Origin: JALYTY01 sp964546935
GTDB taxonomy: Bacteria; Vulcanimicrobiota; Vulcanimicrobiia; Vulcanimicrobiales; Vulcanimicrobiaceae
Length of the DNA: 64,000 nt
Assembly (NCBI GenBank): GCA_964546935.1
Contig: CAZJLJ010000003.1
Location: 1-64,000, forward strand
Direction: 5' to 3'
In this document: piece by piece, positions 32,900 to 42,590 of the stretch
Position numbering within the stretch: position 1 is the first letter of the stretch
Layout of the letters: every line of letters begins with the position of its first letter
Notes under the pieces: model-generated
Databases searched by the model: none
What the model was told of the DNA's origin: nothing
Seen by the model: the letters and a program-made list of their open reading frames with translations, nothing else
Position numbers and translations under genes: made by a program

Positions 32900-33832
32900 A
32901 TGCTTGAAACCGCGGATTGCATTTACATCGAAGGCGGCGAGTTCGCGATGGGCTCCGAGGATTTTTATCCGGAAGAGGCGCCCATCAGGCGGGTGCGCGT
33001 CGATAGCTTCTTTATCGATCGTTTCCCCGTCACCAACGCCGAGTTCACTCGCTTCGTCGAACACACGCACTACACTACCGTCGCGGAGCGCCCCATCGAG
33101 GCGTCGCAATATCCCGGTGCAATTCCGGAGTTATGTGTGCCCGGGTCGCTTGTGTTCCGCCGCACCGGCGGTCCGGTGGACCTGCGCGATTGGTCGCAAT
33201 GGTGGGCATGGACCCCCGGCGCCTCATGGCGCCATCCCATCGGTCCCGACTCATCAATCAATGGACTGGACGATCATCCGGTCGTTCACATAGCCTTTGA
33301 AGACGCACAGGCGTACGCCAACTGGGCCGGCAAGGCGTTACCGGACGAGGCGCAATGGGAGTTCGCCGCTCGGGGCGGACTCGAAGGGAAGATTTTCTGT
33401 TGGGGTGACGAGATGATGCCCGGCGGCCATGTCATGGCGAACACCTGGCAGGGTGAGTTTCCTTGGCAAAATCTGATGCTCGACGGATACGAACGCACGT
33501 CGCCCGTTGGAGCCTTTGCGCCGAACGGATATGGCTTGTACGACATGGCCGGAAACGTGTGGGAGTGGACGCGCGATTGGTATACGGCCACGCCTAGTGC
33601 TCCCGAGTCAAAGCCTTGCTGCGGCAGCCCGAAGGCACGCGGTCCTTCCAGGAAACACAGCTACGATCCGGCCCAGCCAAACGTTCGCATTCCGCGCAAA
33701 GTCGTCAAAGGCGGGTCCCATTTGTGCGCGCCCAATTATTGCTTGCGCTTTCGCCCGGCGGCGCGCTCTCCGCAGATGATCGAGACCTCAATGAGCCACC
33801 TCGGCTTTCGTTGCGTCATGCACGCGACTTAG
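32900..33832 (+). CDS. Formylglycine-generating enzyme family protein (SUMF1-like)
   Basis: A 310-residue FGE-sulfatase domain protein: the start GGEFAMGSEDFYPEEAPIRRVRVDSFFIDRFPVTNAEF, middle WAGKALPDEAQWEFAARGG, then NGYGLYDMAGNVWEWTRDWY and KGGSHLCAPNYCLRFRPAAR. The two copper-binding active-site cysteines of true FGE are kept (C276 and C281, CxxxxC), so it could oxidise a sulfatase Cys to formylglycine. No signal peptide, no sulfatase gene in the window. The middle part (residues 60-125) is long, as in SUMF1. It probably shares a transcript with the MerR-type gene. Confidence 0.88.
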   Translation: MLETADCIYIEGGEFAMGSEDFYPEEAPIRRVRVDSFFIDRFPVTNAEFTRFVEHTHYTTVAERPIEASQYPGAIPELCVPGSLVFRRTGGPVDLRDWSQWWAWTPGASWRHPIGPDSSINGLDDHPVVHIAFEDAQAYANWAGKALPDEAQWEFAARGGLEGKIFCWGDEMMPGGHVMANTWQGEFPWQNLMLDGYERTSPVGAFAPNGYGLYDMAGNVWEWTRDWYTATPSAPESKPCCGSPKARGPSRKHSYDPAQPNVRIPRKVVKGGSHLCAPNYCLRFRPAARSPQMIETSMSHLGFRCVMHAT

Positions 33833-33833
33833 C

Positions 33834-34412
33834 CTAAGGGAATTGAAGAATGCCGATCGTTATGAGAGCGATCGCTCCAACGGCTTGCGTAACGATCGGC
33901 GATGCAATCGGCGGAAGGCGCCTGAGGGTCCATTGCGGGATGAGCATCGAGGCAACGCTGCATCCCGCAATTCCTAGTGCCGTCGCAACCACCGGTCGAT
34001 GCGCCAATCCAGTCGCCAATCCGGCCGCTCCGGCATTGAGCGAAAGGCCGATTGAAAGCGCAAGCGTTTCCATAAACCCCACGGGCGAGCCGGCTCGAAT
34101 GGGTTTGCTCGCATTTCGATGGGTTGCAACGCGCACTTCGCGAAGCAAATCGATCGCGGCCCAAAGACCAATACCTATAAAGATAACGCCGCTTACCGAA
34201 GCGGAAATGGATTTTGGAACAAAATGCGTGGAAAACACCGCGATTGCCGACCCCGACAGTGAGAAAACGCCGGCAACGCCACCGATAAAGAGATTTCTAC
34301 CGAATGTTATGCTGCGTCCCAACAGCGCGTATGCCGTTGCAACGCCAAAATTGTCGACGCTTGAACCGACCGAAACCGCAAGGATAAAAAACAGATTTGC
34401 GTCGAGCCACAT
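33834..34412 (-). CDS. MntP/YtaF-family membrane protein (putative metal exporter)
   Basis: A 192-residue protein with six hydrophobic segments in two repeats of three. Each repeat begins with an acidic/polar helix block: LAVSVGSSVDNFGVATAYALLG near residue 10-32 and LALSIGLSLNAGAAGLATGL near 115-135. These correspond to the DxxAVS-type blocks of MntP (Mn2+ export) and the DNFGVGIAYG block of YtaF. In the second repeat the usual Asp is Asn. The start ATG 34412 is chosen because homologues begin right before the first helix; the longer frame overlaps the divergent gene. Metal specificity is not readable. Confidence 0.78.
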   Translation of the reverse strand: MWLDANLFFILAVSVGSSVDNFGVATAYALLGRSITFGRNLFIGGVAGVFSLSGSAIAVFSTHFVPKSISASVSGVIFIGIGLWAAIDLLREVRVATHRNASKPIRAGSPVGFMETLALSIGLSLNAGAAGLATGLAHRPVVATALGIAGCSVASMLIPQWTLRRLPPIASPIVTQAVGAIALITIGILQFP

Positions 34413-34481
34413 CTCTGAAAAGTCTGAGGCTGAAGGCCGGATTTTGCCTCCCTTTGTCCAGGACCGTTTTATGGGTGATTT

Positions 34482-35063
34482 ATGATTCGACTCTTCGTAT
34501 ATGCCGTTGCGATTAGCGTCGCAACGCCGAAACACCCAACCACGCCTATACAGATTCCTAAAGAAACGCCCGTCGTCGTTCAAACGTACAACGCGATAAA
34601 TTCAGCGACGTTCCACACGGGCGAGCGTCTGGCATATACCGTAACGGAAGACGTTATCGTAAACGGTGCGGTCGTCGCAAAGAAAGGTGACATGGCCGAG
34701 GGTCTAGTTGAAAACGCACAACAAGGAAAAGACGTGAAGGCCGGCCGCATCGCTACGGTCGTTGGACCGCTTCACGGTGCGGGAGCTGCGGCAGCAGATA
34801 AAGCGGCAAGCAAACCGGCAAACTTGCAGATTTCGATTAAGGATGTGCACACGTTTTGCGGCGGTGTGATTCATCTCTCGTTCGTGCGCACGGAGTCGCA
34901 GAAGCCAAAGCATTTCGAACACTCGCAGCCGACCGTCGAGATCGCAAAAGGCCAAAAGTATGTAGCGATGGTTGCCAACGACACTTCAAGCTGCGGATTT
35001 GCGACAACGCGAACGCCGGCACCGATTCCTGGCGACGCGCTCCCCGCGGATCAGTCTCGGTAA
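34482..35063 (+). CDS. Secreted hypothetical protein
   Basis: A 193-residue protein with a short signal-like start (MIRLFVYAVAISVATP). The mature part begins with a Pro/Thr-rich stretch, followed by a beta-rich domain including LAYTVTEDVIVNGAVVAKKGDMAEGLVENAQQGKDVKAGRIAT, a pattern seen in periplasmic proteins that carry a SAF- or SH3-like strand set. Two Cys (TFCGG and SSCGF) may pair. Its TAA abuts the TAG of the convergent diguanylate cyclase gene with no bases between. It is divergent from the MntP-like gene (about 70 bases). Family not recognised. Confidence 0.65.
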   Translation: MIRLFVYAVAISVATPKHPTTPIQIPKETPVVVQTYNAINSATFHTGERLAYTVTEDVIVNGAVVAKKGDMAEGLVENAQQGKDVKAGRIATVVGPLHGAGAAAADKAASKPANLQISIKDVHTFCGGVIHLSFVRTESQKPKHFEHSQPTVEIAKGQKYVAMVANDTSSCGFATTRTPAPIPGDALPADQSR

Positions 35064-36224
35064 CTAAGCCGTCGCGTCGCCCGTCTGCGCGCGGTTGGCC
35101 TCGCTCTTTTTGCGGTCGAAGAAGCGGTACTGATTCTTGCCTGCTTGTTTCGCTTGATAGAGCGCCTCGTCGGCAGCGAAAAATAGCGTTTGCTGATCCG
35201 TTCCGTCGGTTGGAAACATCGCTATGCCGATAGACGACGCCAGCCCATTGCGACGAAGGGCCGACATGATACGTTCGACGCCTTTATTTGTCTGTTCGCG
35301 GTCGCTTTGCGCCATGATCAGAACGAACTCGTCGCCGGCATAGCGCGCAAGAATATCGCCTTTACGCGCGTTCTTCTTTAAGACTTGTGCGAAACGTTTG
35401 AGCGCCAGATCGCCCAAGCTATGTCCGCCGGAATCATTGATCTTTTTCAGATCATCGAGATCCAGAATGATAAACGCGAAGGGCGTATCGTAGCGCTCCG
35501 ACGTATGCAGCTCGCGGTCGAGCATGTCCGTCAGCGCACGACGGTTCGGAATGCCGGTCAGACTATCGGTGTTGGCTAGACGCTGCGTCTCTTCCAGAAG
35601 ACGGCGCGTTTCTTCGTATAGACGTGCATTTTCAACCGCGATGGCGGCTTGCGATGCAAAGTCCAATAAAACTCGCAACTGATTCTCGGTGATTTCGTCA
35701 CCCGGCGGATCGTCGGCGTAGAGCATGCCGCGTACGACGTCGCGAGCGACCAGCGGTGCTACGCAATAGAAACCGCGAGCGTCTTCAAGCGGCCGGTCGG
35801 GATCGTCGGCGTTTCCGTACGCAAGCTGAAGATCGCCGTGGGCGACGTCGTGCAACGTCGAGTTGGGACGAAAGTCGCGGGGATCGATGCTGTGGATAAC
35901 ATTCCCGTTGACGTCGCACTCCAGGCGGCGAATGATGGTCCCGCCGTCGATGGCGTCGAAGAGCACGACGCGTTTGAACTTCAAAGCTTCGACCACGCCG
36001 CGCAAGACCATCGAGAGAATGTCGTTAATGTCTAGCGTCGAGTTAATGGTGGAGAAAACTTGTTGAAGGACGAAGAGTTCTGCATTCTGTTGGGCGTACT
36101 CGTCGCGTTCGGCTTCCAAAATCGCAACACGGCTTCGAAGCCGCTCGAGCTCCTCTTGGAGTTCGGCAGCTTGGAGAGTGCCTGTGGTAGGCCCGCTCGC
36201 GTTGGGGGACAGGTTGGCGCCCAT
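35064..36224 (-). CDS. GAF-GGDEF diguanylate cyclase
   Basis: A 386-residue cytoplasmic signalling enzyme making cyclic di-GMP from two GTP. An N-terminal coiled coil (residues 20-50) leads to a GAF domain (about 50-205), a short helix linker, and a GGDEF domain from about 215. The active-site motif is AGDEF (in RYAGDEFVLI), the Mg2+ Asp is in FIILDLDDLKKIND, and the inhibitory I-site RKGD sits five residues before AGDEF, so product feedback is expected. No membrane helix; the GAF domain would sense a small ligand. Divergent from dnaE, 49 bases between starts. Confidence 0.92.
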   Translation of the reverse strand: MGANLSPNASGPTTGTLQAAELQEELERLRSRVAILEAERDEYAQQNAELFVLQQVFSTINSTLDINDILSMVLRGVVEALKFKRVVLFDAIDGGTIIRRLECDVNGNVIHSIDPRDFRPNSTLHDVAHGDLQLAYGNADDPDRPLEDARGFYCVAPLVARDVVRGMLYADDPPGDEITENQLRVLLDFASQAAIAVENARLYEETRRLLEETQRLANTDSLTGIPNRRALTDMLDRELHTSERYDTPFAFIILDLDDLKKINDSGGHSLGDLALKRFAQVLKKNARKGDILARYAGDEFVLIMAQSDREQTNKGVERIMSALRRNGLASSIGIAMFPTDGTDQQTLFFAADEALYQAKQAGKNQYRFFDRKKSEANRAQTGDATA

Positions 36225-36273
36225 CGTTTAAGGTAACGTCTAGCTGCTGTATTTACTTTAGGTCGGCATAATT

Positions 36274-39200
36274 TTGAGTCAGTTCGTTCATCTCCACGTC
36301 CACTCGGAATACTCGCTGCTGGACGGCGCTTGCCGTGTAGACCGGCTTTGCCGCCGGGCCAGTGAGGACGGGTCTCCGGCAGTCGCGCTAACGGATCACG
36401 GCGTTATGTACGGCGCCATGGAGTTCTATTATGCCGCGCGTGACACGAAGCTAACCCCGATAATTGGTTGCGAAGCCTACATCGCGCCTCGTGGGCGGTT
36501 CGATCGGACGGTGCGAGACGAAGCACACGTTACGCTGCTCGCCGCCGACCTGATCGGTTACCGAAACTTAACGGCGCTAATCTCCAAAGGCTTCCTCGAA
36601 GGCTACTACTACAAGCCGAGAATTGACCTGGATCTCCTCGCCGAGCACAACGACGGCCTGATCGTGCTCTCCGGCTGTATGTCCGGCTTGGTCGCCTCGC
36701 CGCTGCTGAAAAACGATTACGAGACCTCTGTAAAGAATGCGAAAACCTTCGTAGACATCTTCGGAGACCGCTTCTACATCGAGGTCATGCGGCACGGGAT
36801 GCCTGAGGAAGACGTCATCAACACCGGGCTGGTAAAGGTCGCCCGTCAACTCGATATTCCGATCGTTGCGACGAACGACTCGCATTATCTCGAACAGCGA
36901 GATGCGCCCGCGCACGACGTGCTGCTTTGCATCGGAACCGGTAAAACCGTTGCAGACACCAGCCGCATGAAGTTTTACTCGGACCAGTTCTACGTAAAAT
37001 CCGCGGAAGAAATGTACGCGCTGTGGCACGATCTGCCGGAGGCGTGCGAAAACACCGTGAAGATCGCCGACCGGATCGACATAAAGATTCCGGAGAAGAT
37101 CTTTCACTTGCCGCAGTATCCTGTGCCCCAGAAAACCGAAGCGGTTGAAGAGCCCACGGCCGAAGAGTATCTGCGCGAGATTTGCGAGCAAGGTTTGGTC
37201 GAGCGCTACGGCGCGGAACGAGCCGCGAATGATGAAGGGCTACGCGAACGGTTCGAGTACGAGCTCGGCATCATCAATAAGATGGGCTTCGCCTCATATT
37301 TCTTGATCGTTTGGGATTTCATCAAGTACGCGCGGGACCACGACATTCCGGTCGGTCCCGGCCGTGGCTCCGCCGTAGGTTCGGTTATAGCGTACTGTTT
37401 GAAAATCACCGATCTCGATCCGTTGAAGTTCAGTTTGTTCTTCGAGCGCTTCTTGAATCCGGATCGTATCTCGATGCCCGATATCGACACGGACTTCTGT
37501 GTTGAACGCCGCGACGAAGTCATCGCGTACGTCACGGAAAAATACGGAAAAGAACGCGTCGCGCAAATAGTCACGTTCGGAACGATGGCGGCCCGTGCCG
37601 CAATTCGCGACGCGGGACGCGCTTTGGGTGTTCCATTGCCCGACGTCGACAAAGTCGCGAAAATGATTCCGTCGGGTCCGGGGGGTCTTTCCATCAGCGA
37701 GGCGCTCGAGCAAATCGCCGATTTAAAGCTCGCGTACGCGGGCAATCCCCAAATTCGCAAACTCCTCGAGACCGCAAAAGATATCGAAGGACTCGCGCGC
37801 AACGCGGGCACCCATGCCGCAGGCGTAGTTATCTCCGCGGGCCCGCTCATCGAGTATGCGCCGCTCGTGAAGTTCGGCGACGGCGGCGTGAACACGCAAT
37901 TCGACATGGTATGGGTCGAGAAAATCGGCTTGCTCAAGATGGACTTCTTGGGCTTGCGTAACTTGACGGTCATGAACAGCGCCGTTCAGGAAATCCGCCG
38001 CACCGTCAATCCGAACTTCGATTTAGCCGGGATTCCCGACAACGATCAACGCACGTTCGATATGTTGGGTCGCGGCGAAACAATGGGCGTGTTCCAACTC
38101 GAATCCGACGGGATGAAGCGCGTTTGCATCGAGCTGAAGCCTTCGCGTTTCGAAGATATCATCGCGCTCGTTGCATTGTACCGTCCCGGTCCGATGGAGT
38201 GGATTCCGCAATACATCAGCAACAAACACGGACGTACGAAACCGACGTATTTGCATCCGAAACTCGAACCAATTCTTTCAGAAACTTACGGCGTGGCAGC
38301 GTACCAAGAACAGGTAATGCAAATGGCGCGCGACATCGCCGGTTTTACGATGGGTCAAGCGGACGAACTGCGCAAAGTTATGGGGAAGAAGCAGAAAGAC
38401 AAAATCCCCGTATATCGCGAGAAGTTTGTTACGCAAGCGATGGAAGTTTCGGGCATTACTCGCGACCTTGCCGAACAGATCTTCGCCTTTATCGAGCCGT
38501 TCGCCGGATACGGGTTCAATAAGTCGCACGCTGCGGCATATGGGTGGATTTCGTATCAAACCGCGTATTTGAAGGCGAACCATCCGCTGCAGTACCTAAG
38601 CGCGCTGATGTCGTCGGTAAAAGACAAGACCGACAAGCTTGTCGAGTACATCGATGAAGCGAAGAAGATCGGCATCCAGGTGTTGCCGCCGGACGTCAAT
38701 GAGTCGCTCGTTGATTTTGCCGTGGTAGAAGGACATATCCGGTTTGGGCTGGCGGCAATCAAGGGCGTTGGCGAAGGCGCAGTGCAGAATATCATTGATG
38801 CGCGTTTGAACGGCGGCCCGTTCAAGGATGTTTTCGACTTGGCGAACCGTGTCGATACAAAACAAGCGAACCGGCGTGTCTTCGAAGCGTTGATTAAGTC
38901 CGGCTCGCTGGATCAATTGCCCGGCAATCGTGCGCAAAAACTTGCCGCCCTCGATACAGCATTGGAACTTGCGGCGCACAAGGCACGCGAAACGGAGTTA
39001 GGACAGGTATCGCTCTTCGGGGATACCGAGGACCACACCACGACGCTGGCGCCCACTCTCCCGATAGTGGCGGCGCCGTCTAATCGCGAGCAGTTGGCAT
39101 GGGAGAAAGAAACACTCGGGATCTTTGTTTCGGGACATCCCCTCTCCGACATGCAGACGTTGCTGATACGGCAAGGCGCAACGTTGGTCAAAGACTTACG

Positions 39201-39741
39201 CAACGTTGAGGACGATGCAGCGGTGACCGTTGCCGGAATGGTCACGAGCGTTCGACGAACGCTAACAAAGACGGGCCAGCAAATCCTGATAGCGCAGATC
39301 GAAGATACGAGCGGGAGTTGCGATGTGGTTGTGTTCTCGAAGATCTATCCCGTTGTACAACATCTGTTCAACGCAGATCAGATCGTCGTGGTGAAAGGGC
39401 GTCTGCGCTTACGCGAACGTCCGGGAGCAACACCCGGCGAGGAGCCGCCGATCGAACTTTCCGTCAGCGCGAACGAAGTGACCGGCTTCGAACCGCCGGC
39501 GCGCGGTTTCGAACCACGCGAAGTGCAAGGCTGGCACGTTGATGTAGCCTCGCGCGACCAGATCGATCGCTTAGCTGCACTCGTCGACGAGTGGCCGGGT
39601 GAAGCGGTGATCGTTCTGCACGCTCGGGGACGATCGCAGCATCTGGCACGAACGGTTGCGTCGGATCCGCGTTTGCGCGGCGAACTGGAGCGGATCTTCG
39701 GCCATGGAAACGTACGGGACGGCGCGGCGGAGCCGGTATGA
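36274..39741 (+). CDS. dnaE: DNA polymerase III alpha subunit
   Basis: The 1155-residue replicative polymerase. The PHP domain starts at once (FVHLHVHSEYSLLDGA); the palm block with catalytic acids reads SMPDIDTDFCVERRDEVI near residues 400-415 and PGRGSAVGS just before it. VALYRPGPMEWIP and the fingers region with KSHAAAYGWISYQTAYLKANHP follow, then a helix-hairpin-helix and an OB domain (VTVAGMVTSVRRTLTKTGQQILIAQIEDTSGSCDVVVF). Length fits bacterial DnaE1. It starts with TTG at 36274, the only start before the PHP motif. Its last codon overlaps hisD by four bases. Confidence 0.97.
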   Translation: MSQFVHLHVHSEYSLLDGACRVDRLCRRASEDGSPAVALTDHGVMYGAMEFYYAARDTKLTPIIGCEAYIAPRGRFDRTVRDEAHVTLLAADLIGYRNLTALISKGFLEGYYYKPRIDLDLLAEHNDGLIVLSGCMSGLVASPLLKNDYETSVKNAKTFVDIFGDRFYIEVMRHGMPEEDVINTGLVKVARQLDIPIVATNDSHYLEQRDAPAHDVLLCIGTGKTVADTSRMKFYSDQFYVKSAEEMYALWHDLPEACENTVKIADRIDIKIPEKIFHLPQYPVPQKTEAVEEPTAEEYLREICEQGLVERYGAERAANDEGLRERFEYELGIINKMGFASYFLIVWDFIKYARDHDIPVGPGRGSAVGSVIAYCLKITDLDPLKFSLFFERFLNPDRISMPDIDTDFCVERRDEVIAYVTEKYGKERVAQIVTFGTMAARAAIRDAGRALGVPLPDVDKVAKMIPSGPGGLSISEALEQIADLKLAYAGNPQIRKLLETAKDIEGLARNAGTHAAGVVISAGPLIEYAPLVKFGDGGVNTQFDMVWVEKIGLLKMDFLGLRNLTVMNSAVQEIRRTVNPNFDLAGIPDNDQRTFDMLGRGETMGVFQLESDGMKRVCIELKPSRFEDIIALVALYRPGPMEWIPQYISNKHGRTKPTYLHPKLEPILSETYGVAAYQEQVMQMARDIAGFTMGQADELRKVMGKKQKDKIPVYREKFVTQAMEVSGITRDLAEQIFAFIEPFAGYGFNKSHAAAYGWISYQTAYLKANHPLQYLSALMSSVKDKTDKLVEYIDEAKKIGIQVLPPDVNESLVDFAVVEGHIRFGLAAIKGVGEGAVQNIIDARLNGGPFKDVFDLANRVDTKQANRRVFEALIKSGSLDQLPGNRAQKLAALDTALELAAHKARETELGQVSLFGDTEDHTTTLAPTLPIVAAPSNREQLAWEKETLGIFVSGHPLSDMQTLLIRQGATLVKDLRNVEDDAAVTVAGMVTSVRRTLTKTGQQILIAQIEDTSGSCDVVVFSKIYPVVQHLFNADQIVVVKGRLRLRERPGATPGEEPPIELSVSANEVTGFEPPARGFEPREVQGWHVDVASRDQIDRLAALVDEWPGEAVIVLHARGRSQHLARTVASDPRLRGELERIFGHGNVRDGAAEPV

Positions 39742-41024
39742 ACGTAATCGACGCATCCGACCGGCGGCGGCTTGTAGCGCTTTACCGCGGCGGCTGGAAC
39801 CCGCCGCCGGAACTCGCGCAGACAGTTGCGGCGATTCTCGCCGATGTGCGAAATCGGGGCGATGCCGCGCTGCTCGAATACACGCGGAAGTTCGACGATC
39901 CAGTGTTCGACGCATCGCGGTTGCGCGTACCGATTCCAATGCACGAAGGTGCGAAGACTCTTGTCCCTCCGGAGATAGCCGACGCGCTCCGCCTAGCAAA
40001 AGAACGTGTCGCGCGTTTTCACGAACGCCAGCGTCACGCAGATTTGGATTACGTCGACGCCGACGGAACGCGATACGGATTTCGATACCGGCCGCTCGAT
40101 TCGATCGCCGCGTACGTACCGGGTGGCGCATCTTCGATGCCTTCGTCGGTTATTATGAGCGTCGTCCCGGCAAAGATAGCGGGGGTCGGCCGGACCATCG
40201 TGCTTTCTCCACCGCAAGAGAATGGCCAAGTGCATCCCGCAGTGCTGTTTGCCTGCAGTCTTTGCGAGGTCGACGAACTCTATGCGGTCGGCGGTGCGCA
40301 AGCGATCGCGGCAGCGGCGTACGGCACCCAATCGATAGCGCCGGTCGACAAGATCGTTGGACCGGGAAATTTGTGGGTGACCGAGGCAAAGCGCCAGGTC
40401 TACGGAATCTGCGCGATTGACGGGCTGGCGGGACCGTCGGAAGTGCTCGTCGTCGCCGATGACGGCGCAAACAGCGAGTACATCGTTGGCGAATTGCTTT
40501 CGCAAGCGGAACACGATGAGCTCTCTCGCGTTGCCGTTGTTTCGGAATCTCGACCGCTCTTGGATGCCGTGGCGCAGTTGCTCGATACACTCGATGTAAA
40601 AACGTTGCCTCGCGGCGACATCATAAGTGAAGTGATGGCGCGCGCTTGCTACATCGTGCACGCGTCAAACCGCGACGAGGTCTTGGCGGTGATCGAAGCG
40701 TTTGCGCCGGAACATTTGTCGCTGATGGTACGCGACCCCGAGCAATATTTGGCGCGGATACGGCGGGTGGGTTGCGTATTTATCGGCGACATGACGCCGG
40801 TCGCGTGTGGCGAATATTTGGCGGGTATTAACCACGTGCTTCCAACTTCCGGCGCAGCGCGCTTCTCTTCCGGATTATCCCTGAGTGATTTCATGCGAAC
40901 CTTTAGCGTCGTCGAAAACTCACGAGATCGGATGATGCGAGATGCGCAACCTCTAGCCGCACTGGCGGACTTCGAAGGATTGCCGCAGCACGCACAAACG
41001 GCACGCATGCGCAGCGGTCTGTAA
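39738..41024 (+). CDS. hisD: Histidinol dehydrogenase
   Basis: A 428-residue NAD-dependent enzyme doing the last two oxidations of histidine synthesis (histidinol to histidine). Family blocks are RFHERQRHADLDYVDADGTRYG, YVPGGASSMPSSVIM, GGAQAIAAAAYGT, IVGPGNLWVTEAKRQVYG, AGPSEVLVVADD, the zinc-binding QAEHDE and HVLPTSGAARFSSGLSLSDF. The other his genes are not here. It begins with ATG inside the dnaE stop (ATGA) and is followed by a Cof phosphatase gene after 10 bases, so it belongs to a dnaE-led operon. Confidence 0.96.
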   Translation: MNVIDASDRRRLVALYRGGWNPPPELAQTVAAILADVRNRGDAALLEYTRKFDDPVFDASRLRVPIPMHEGAKTLVPPEIADALRLAKERVARFHERQRHADLDYVDADGTRYGFRYRPLDSIAAYVPGGASSMPSSVIMSVVPAKIAGVGRTIVLSPPQENGQVHPAVLFACSLCEVDELYAVGGAQAIAAAAYGTQSIAPVDKIVGPGNLWVTEAKRQVYGICAIDGLAGPSEVLVVADDGANSEYIVGELLSQAEHDELSRVAVVSESRPLLDAVAQLLDTLDVKTLPRGDIISEVMARACYIVHASNRDEVLAVIEAFAPEHLSLMVRDPEQYLARIRRVGCVFIGDMTPVACGEYLAGINHVLPTSGAARFSSGLSLSDFMRTFSVVENSRDRMMRDAQPLAALADFEGLPQHAQTARMRSGL

Positions 41025-41034
41025 CGTTAGCAGC

Positions 41035-41829
41035 ATGAAACTAGTTGCATTAGACCTTGACGGGACGCTGATCGGGCGAGATCTATTGGTGCGTCCGCGA
41101 GTAAAAGAAGCCATTTCGCGAATGCTGGACGCCGGGGTCATCGGTTGCATCATCACCGGGCGAATGTATCGCGCTGCCGTTCCTTTTGCACGGGAGTTAG
41201 GCCTCACTGCGCCCGTGGTTTGTTATCAGGGCGCGGCCATAATAGACCCGGAAACGAACGAGCTTCTCCGCGATATTCCGTTGCCGCTCGAAGCGGTCGC
41301 TCGAATCGTTGATATCGTTGAAGCCGACCGGATGCATTTGCAGCTTTACCGCAACGATGAGTACTACTGCGAGGAGCGCAATCGTTTTTCCGACCTGTAC
41401 GCATCGCTTTCGGGCGTTCAGCCGGTGATAGTCCCGTCGCTGCGCGAGAGCTTCGCGTTCAGTCCGGCAACGAAAGCCGTGGTTGTTACCGATCCACCCG
41501 AAGCAACGGCATATGTCGAAAGAATGCGCGAGATGCTGGATGGCGTGGCTTACGTAACCCGCAGCTATCCGGAGTTCGTGGAATTAATCAATCCGGCTGT
41601 AGATAAAGGTGAAGCTCTTCGTTTCGTAGCGAAGCACGCCGGCGTGGACATGTCGGATGTTATTGCGGTCGGCGATTCGTGGAACGATGCGCCTTTGCTA
41701 CGTGCAGCCGGGTTCGGCGTTGCGATGGGCAACGCACCGCCGGAACTACGCGCCGTGGCGGGCGCGATGGTCGGCGACGTTGCGAACGACGGGGTTGCGG
41801 AAGCGATAGAACGGTACGTTCTCGCGTGA
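41035..41829 (+). CDS. Cof-type HAD hydrolase
   Basis: A 264-residue HAD phosphatase of subfamily IIB. Motif I is VALDLDGTLIG (D8 and D10), motif II IITGRM, motif III the Lys in NPAVDKGEALRF, motif IV VIAVGDSWNDAPLL; a C2-type cap lies between. These enzymes dephosphorylate sugar phosphates, flavins or similar small molecules; the substrate is not predictable. The last bases overlap the GTG start of ftsQ (GTGA). Confidence 0.9.
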   Translation: MKLVALDLDGTLIGRDLLVRPRVKEAISRMLDAGVIGCIITGRMYRAAVPFARELGLTAPVVCYQGAAIIDPETNELLRDIPLPLEAVARIVDIVEADRMHLQLYRNDEYYCEERNRFSDLYASLSGVQPVIVPSLRESFAFSPATKAVVVTDPPEATAYVERMREMLDGVAYVTRSYPEFVELINPAVDKGEALRFVAKHAGVDMSDVIAVGDSWNDAPLLRAAGFGVAMGNAPPELRAVAGAMVGDVANDGVAEAIERYVLA

Positions 41830-42590
41830 GCTCCCGGCCCACGGCAAAACCGCGACGACGTAAGGTTTCCGCGGCATCGCGTCTGCGCCCGTTTTGGATT
41901 CTTATTGCGCTGGTTCTCATGGCTGCAGTAGCAGTAGGGTATTTCTTCGCAACGTGGCCCGCGTTACGTCCGCACGGCGTTGAAGTCAGCGGGAACCGCG
42001 TGGTTCCGACGAGTCAAATAGTCGCGAAGGCTGCTGTAGCCCCGAATCGCAACATTTGGCTTCAGAGCACCCGCGCAATGGCGGCACGGATTGAAGCCAT
42101 TCCCTACGTTGACGCGGCGTACGTTCATCGGCGGCCTCCCTCGACCGTAACGATCGGCGTTACCGAACGCGAGCCGTCTGCGATCGTGAACGCAAATGGT
42201 GAGAACGTGGTTGTAGACCGCGACTTACGCGTTTTACAAAATGCCGATAACAACGTCAAGCAATTGCCGCTCTTCAAAGTGGACCACATTAATGAATCTT
42301 TGCAGCCTGGAACGTTTCTAAACGACGGCGTTTTACATCGTCTTCAAAACGACAACGAAATGCTGATTTCAGCGCACGTTACGCCGGATGAACTCGAATT
42401 CGACAAGTACGGTGAGCTGGTTGTAACGCTGCACAGCGGCGTGCGCCTACTCCTCGGCGACGACGAAGATTTGCAGAAGAAGATCCCGCTGATCGGTCCC
42501 ATCCTCTCGCAGCTACAACGCGCGGGGCGCCCTATCGCTGCGATTGATTTGCGCGCGCCTAATACACCGATCGTACGCTACAAGAAATAA
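41826..42590 (+). CDS. ftsQ: Cell division protein FtsQ
   Basis: A 254-residue bitopic division protein: basic cytoplasmic tail (KPRRRKVSAASRLR), one membrane helix at about 22-43, a POTRA domain (GVEVSGNRVVPTSQIVAKAAV ... RIEAIPYVDAAYVHRRPPSTVTIGVTEREP) and the FtsQ/DivIB beta domain to the C-terminus (LISAHVTPDELEFDKYGELVVTLHSGVRLLLGDDEDLQKKIPLI). It links FtsZ-ring and septal wall synthesis proteins. GTG 41826 overlaps the preceding stop. ftsA and ftsZ lie 15 kb away, so the division cluster is split. It overlaps the convergent epoxide hydrolase by 13 bases. Confidence 0.87.
   Translation: MSSRPTAKPRRRKVSAASRLRPFWILIALVLMAAVAVGYFFATWPALRPHGVEVSGNRVVPTSQIVAKAAVAPNRNIWLQSTRAMAARIEAIPYVDAAYVHRRPPSTVTIGVTEREPSAIVNANGENVVVDRDLRVLQNADNNVKQLPLFKVDHINESLQPGTFLNDGVLHRLQNDNEMLISAHVTPDELEFDKYGELVVTLHSGVRLLLGDDEDLQKKIPLIGPILSQLQRAGRPIAAIDLRAPNTPIVRYKK

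Noticed and set aside
40085..40900. Overlapping frames inside hisD as possible nested genes
   Set aside because: They lack ribosome sites and follow the third-position bias of hisD.
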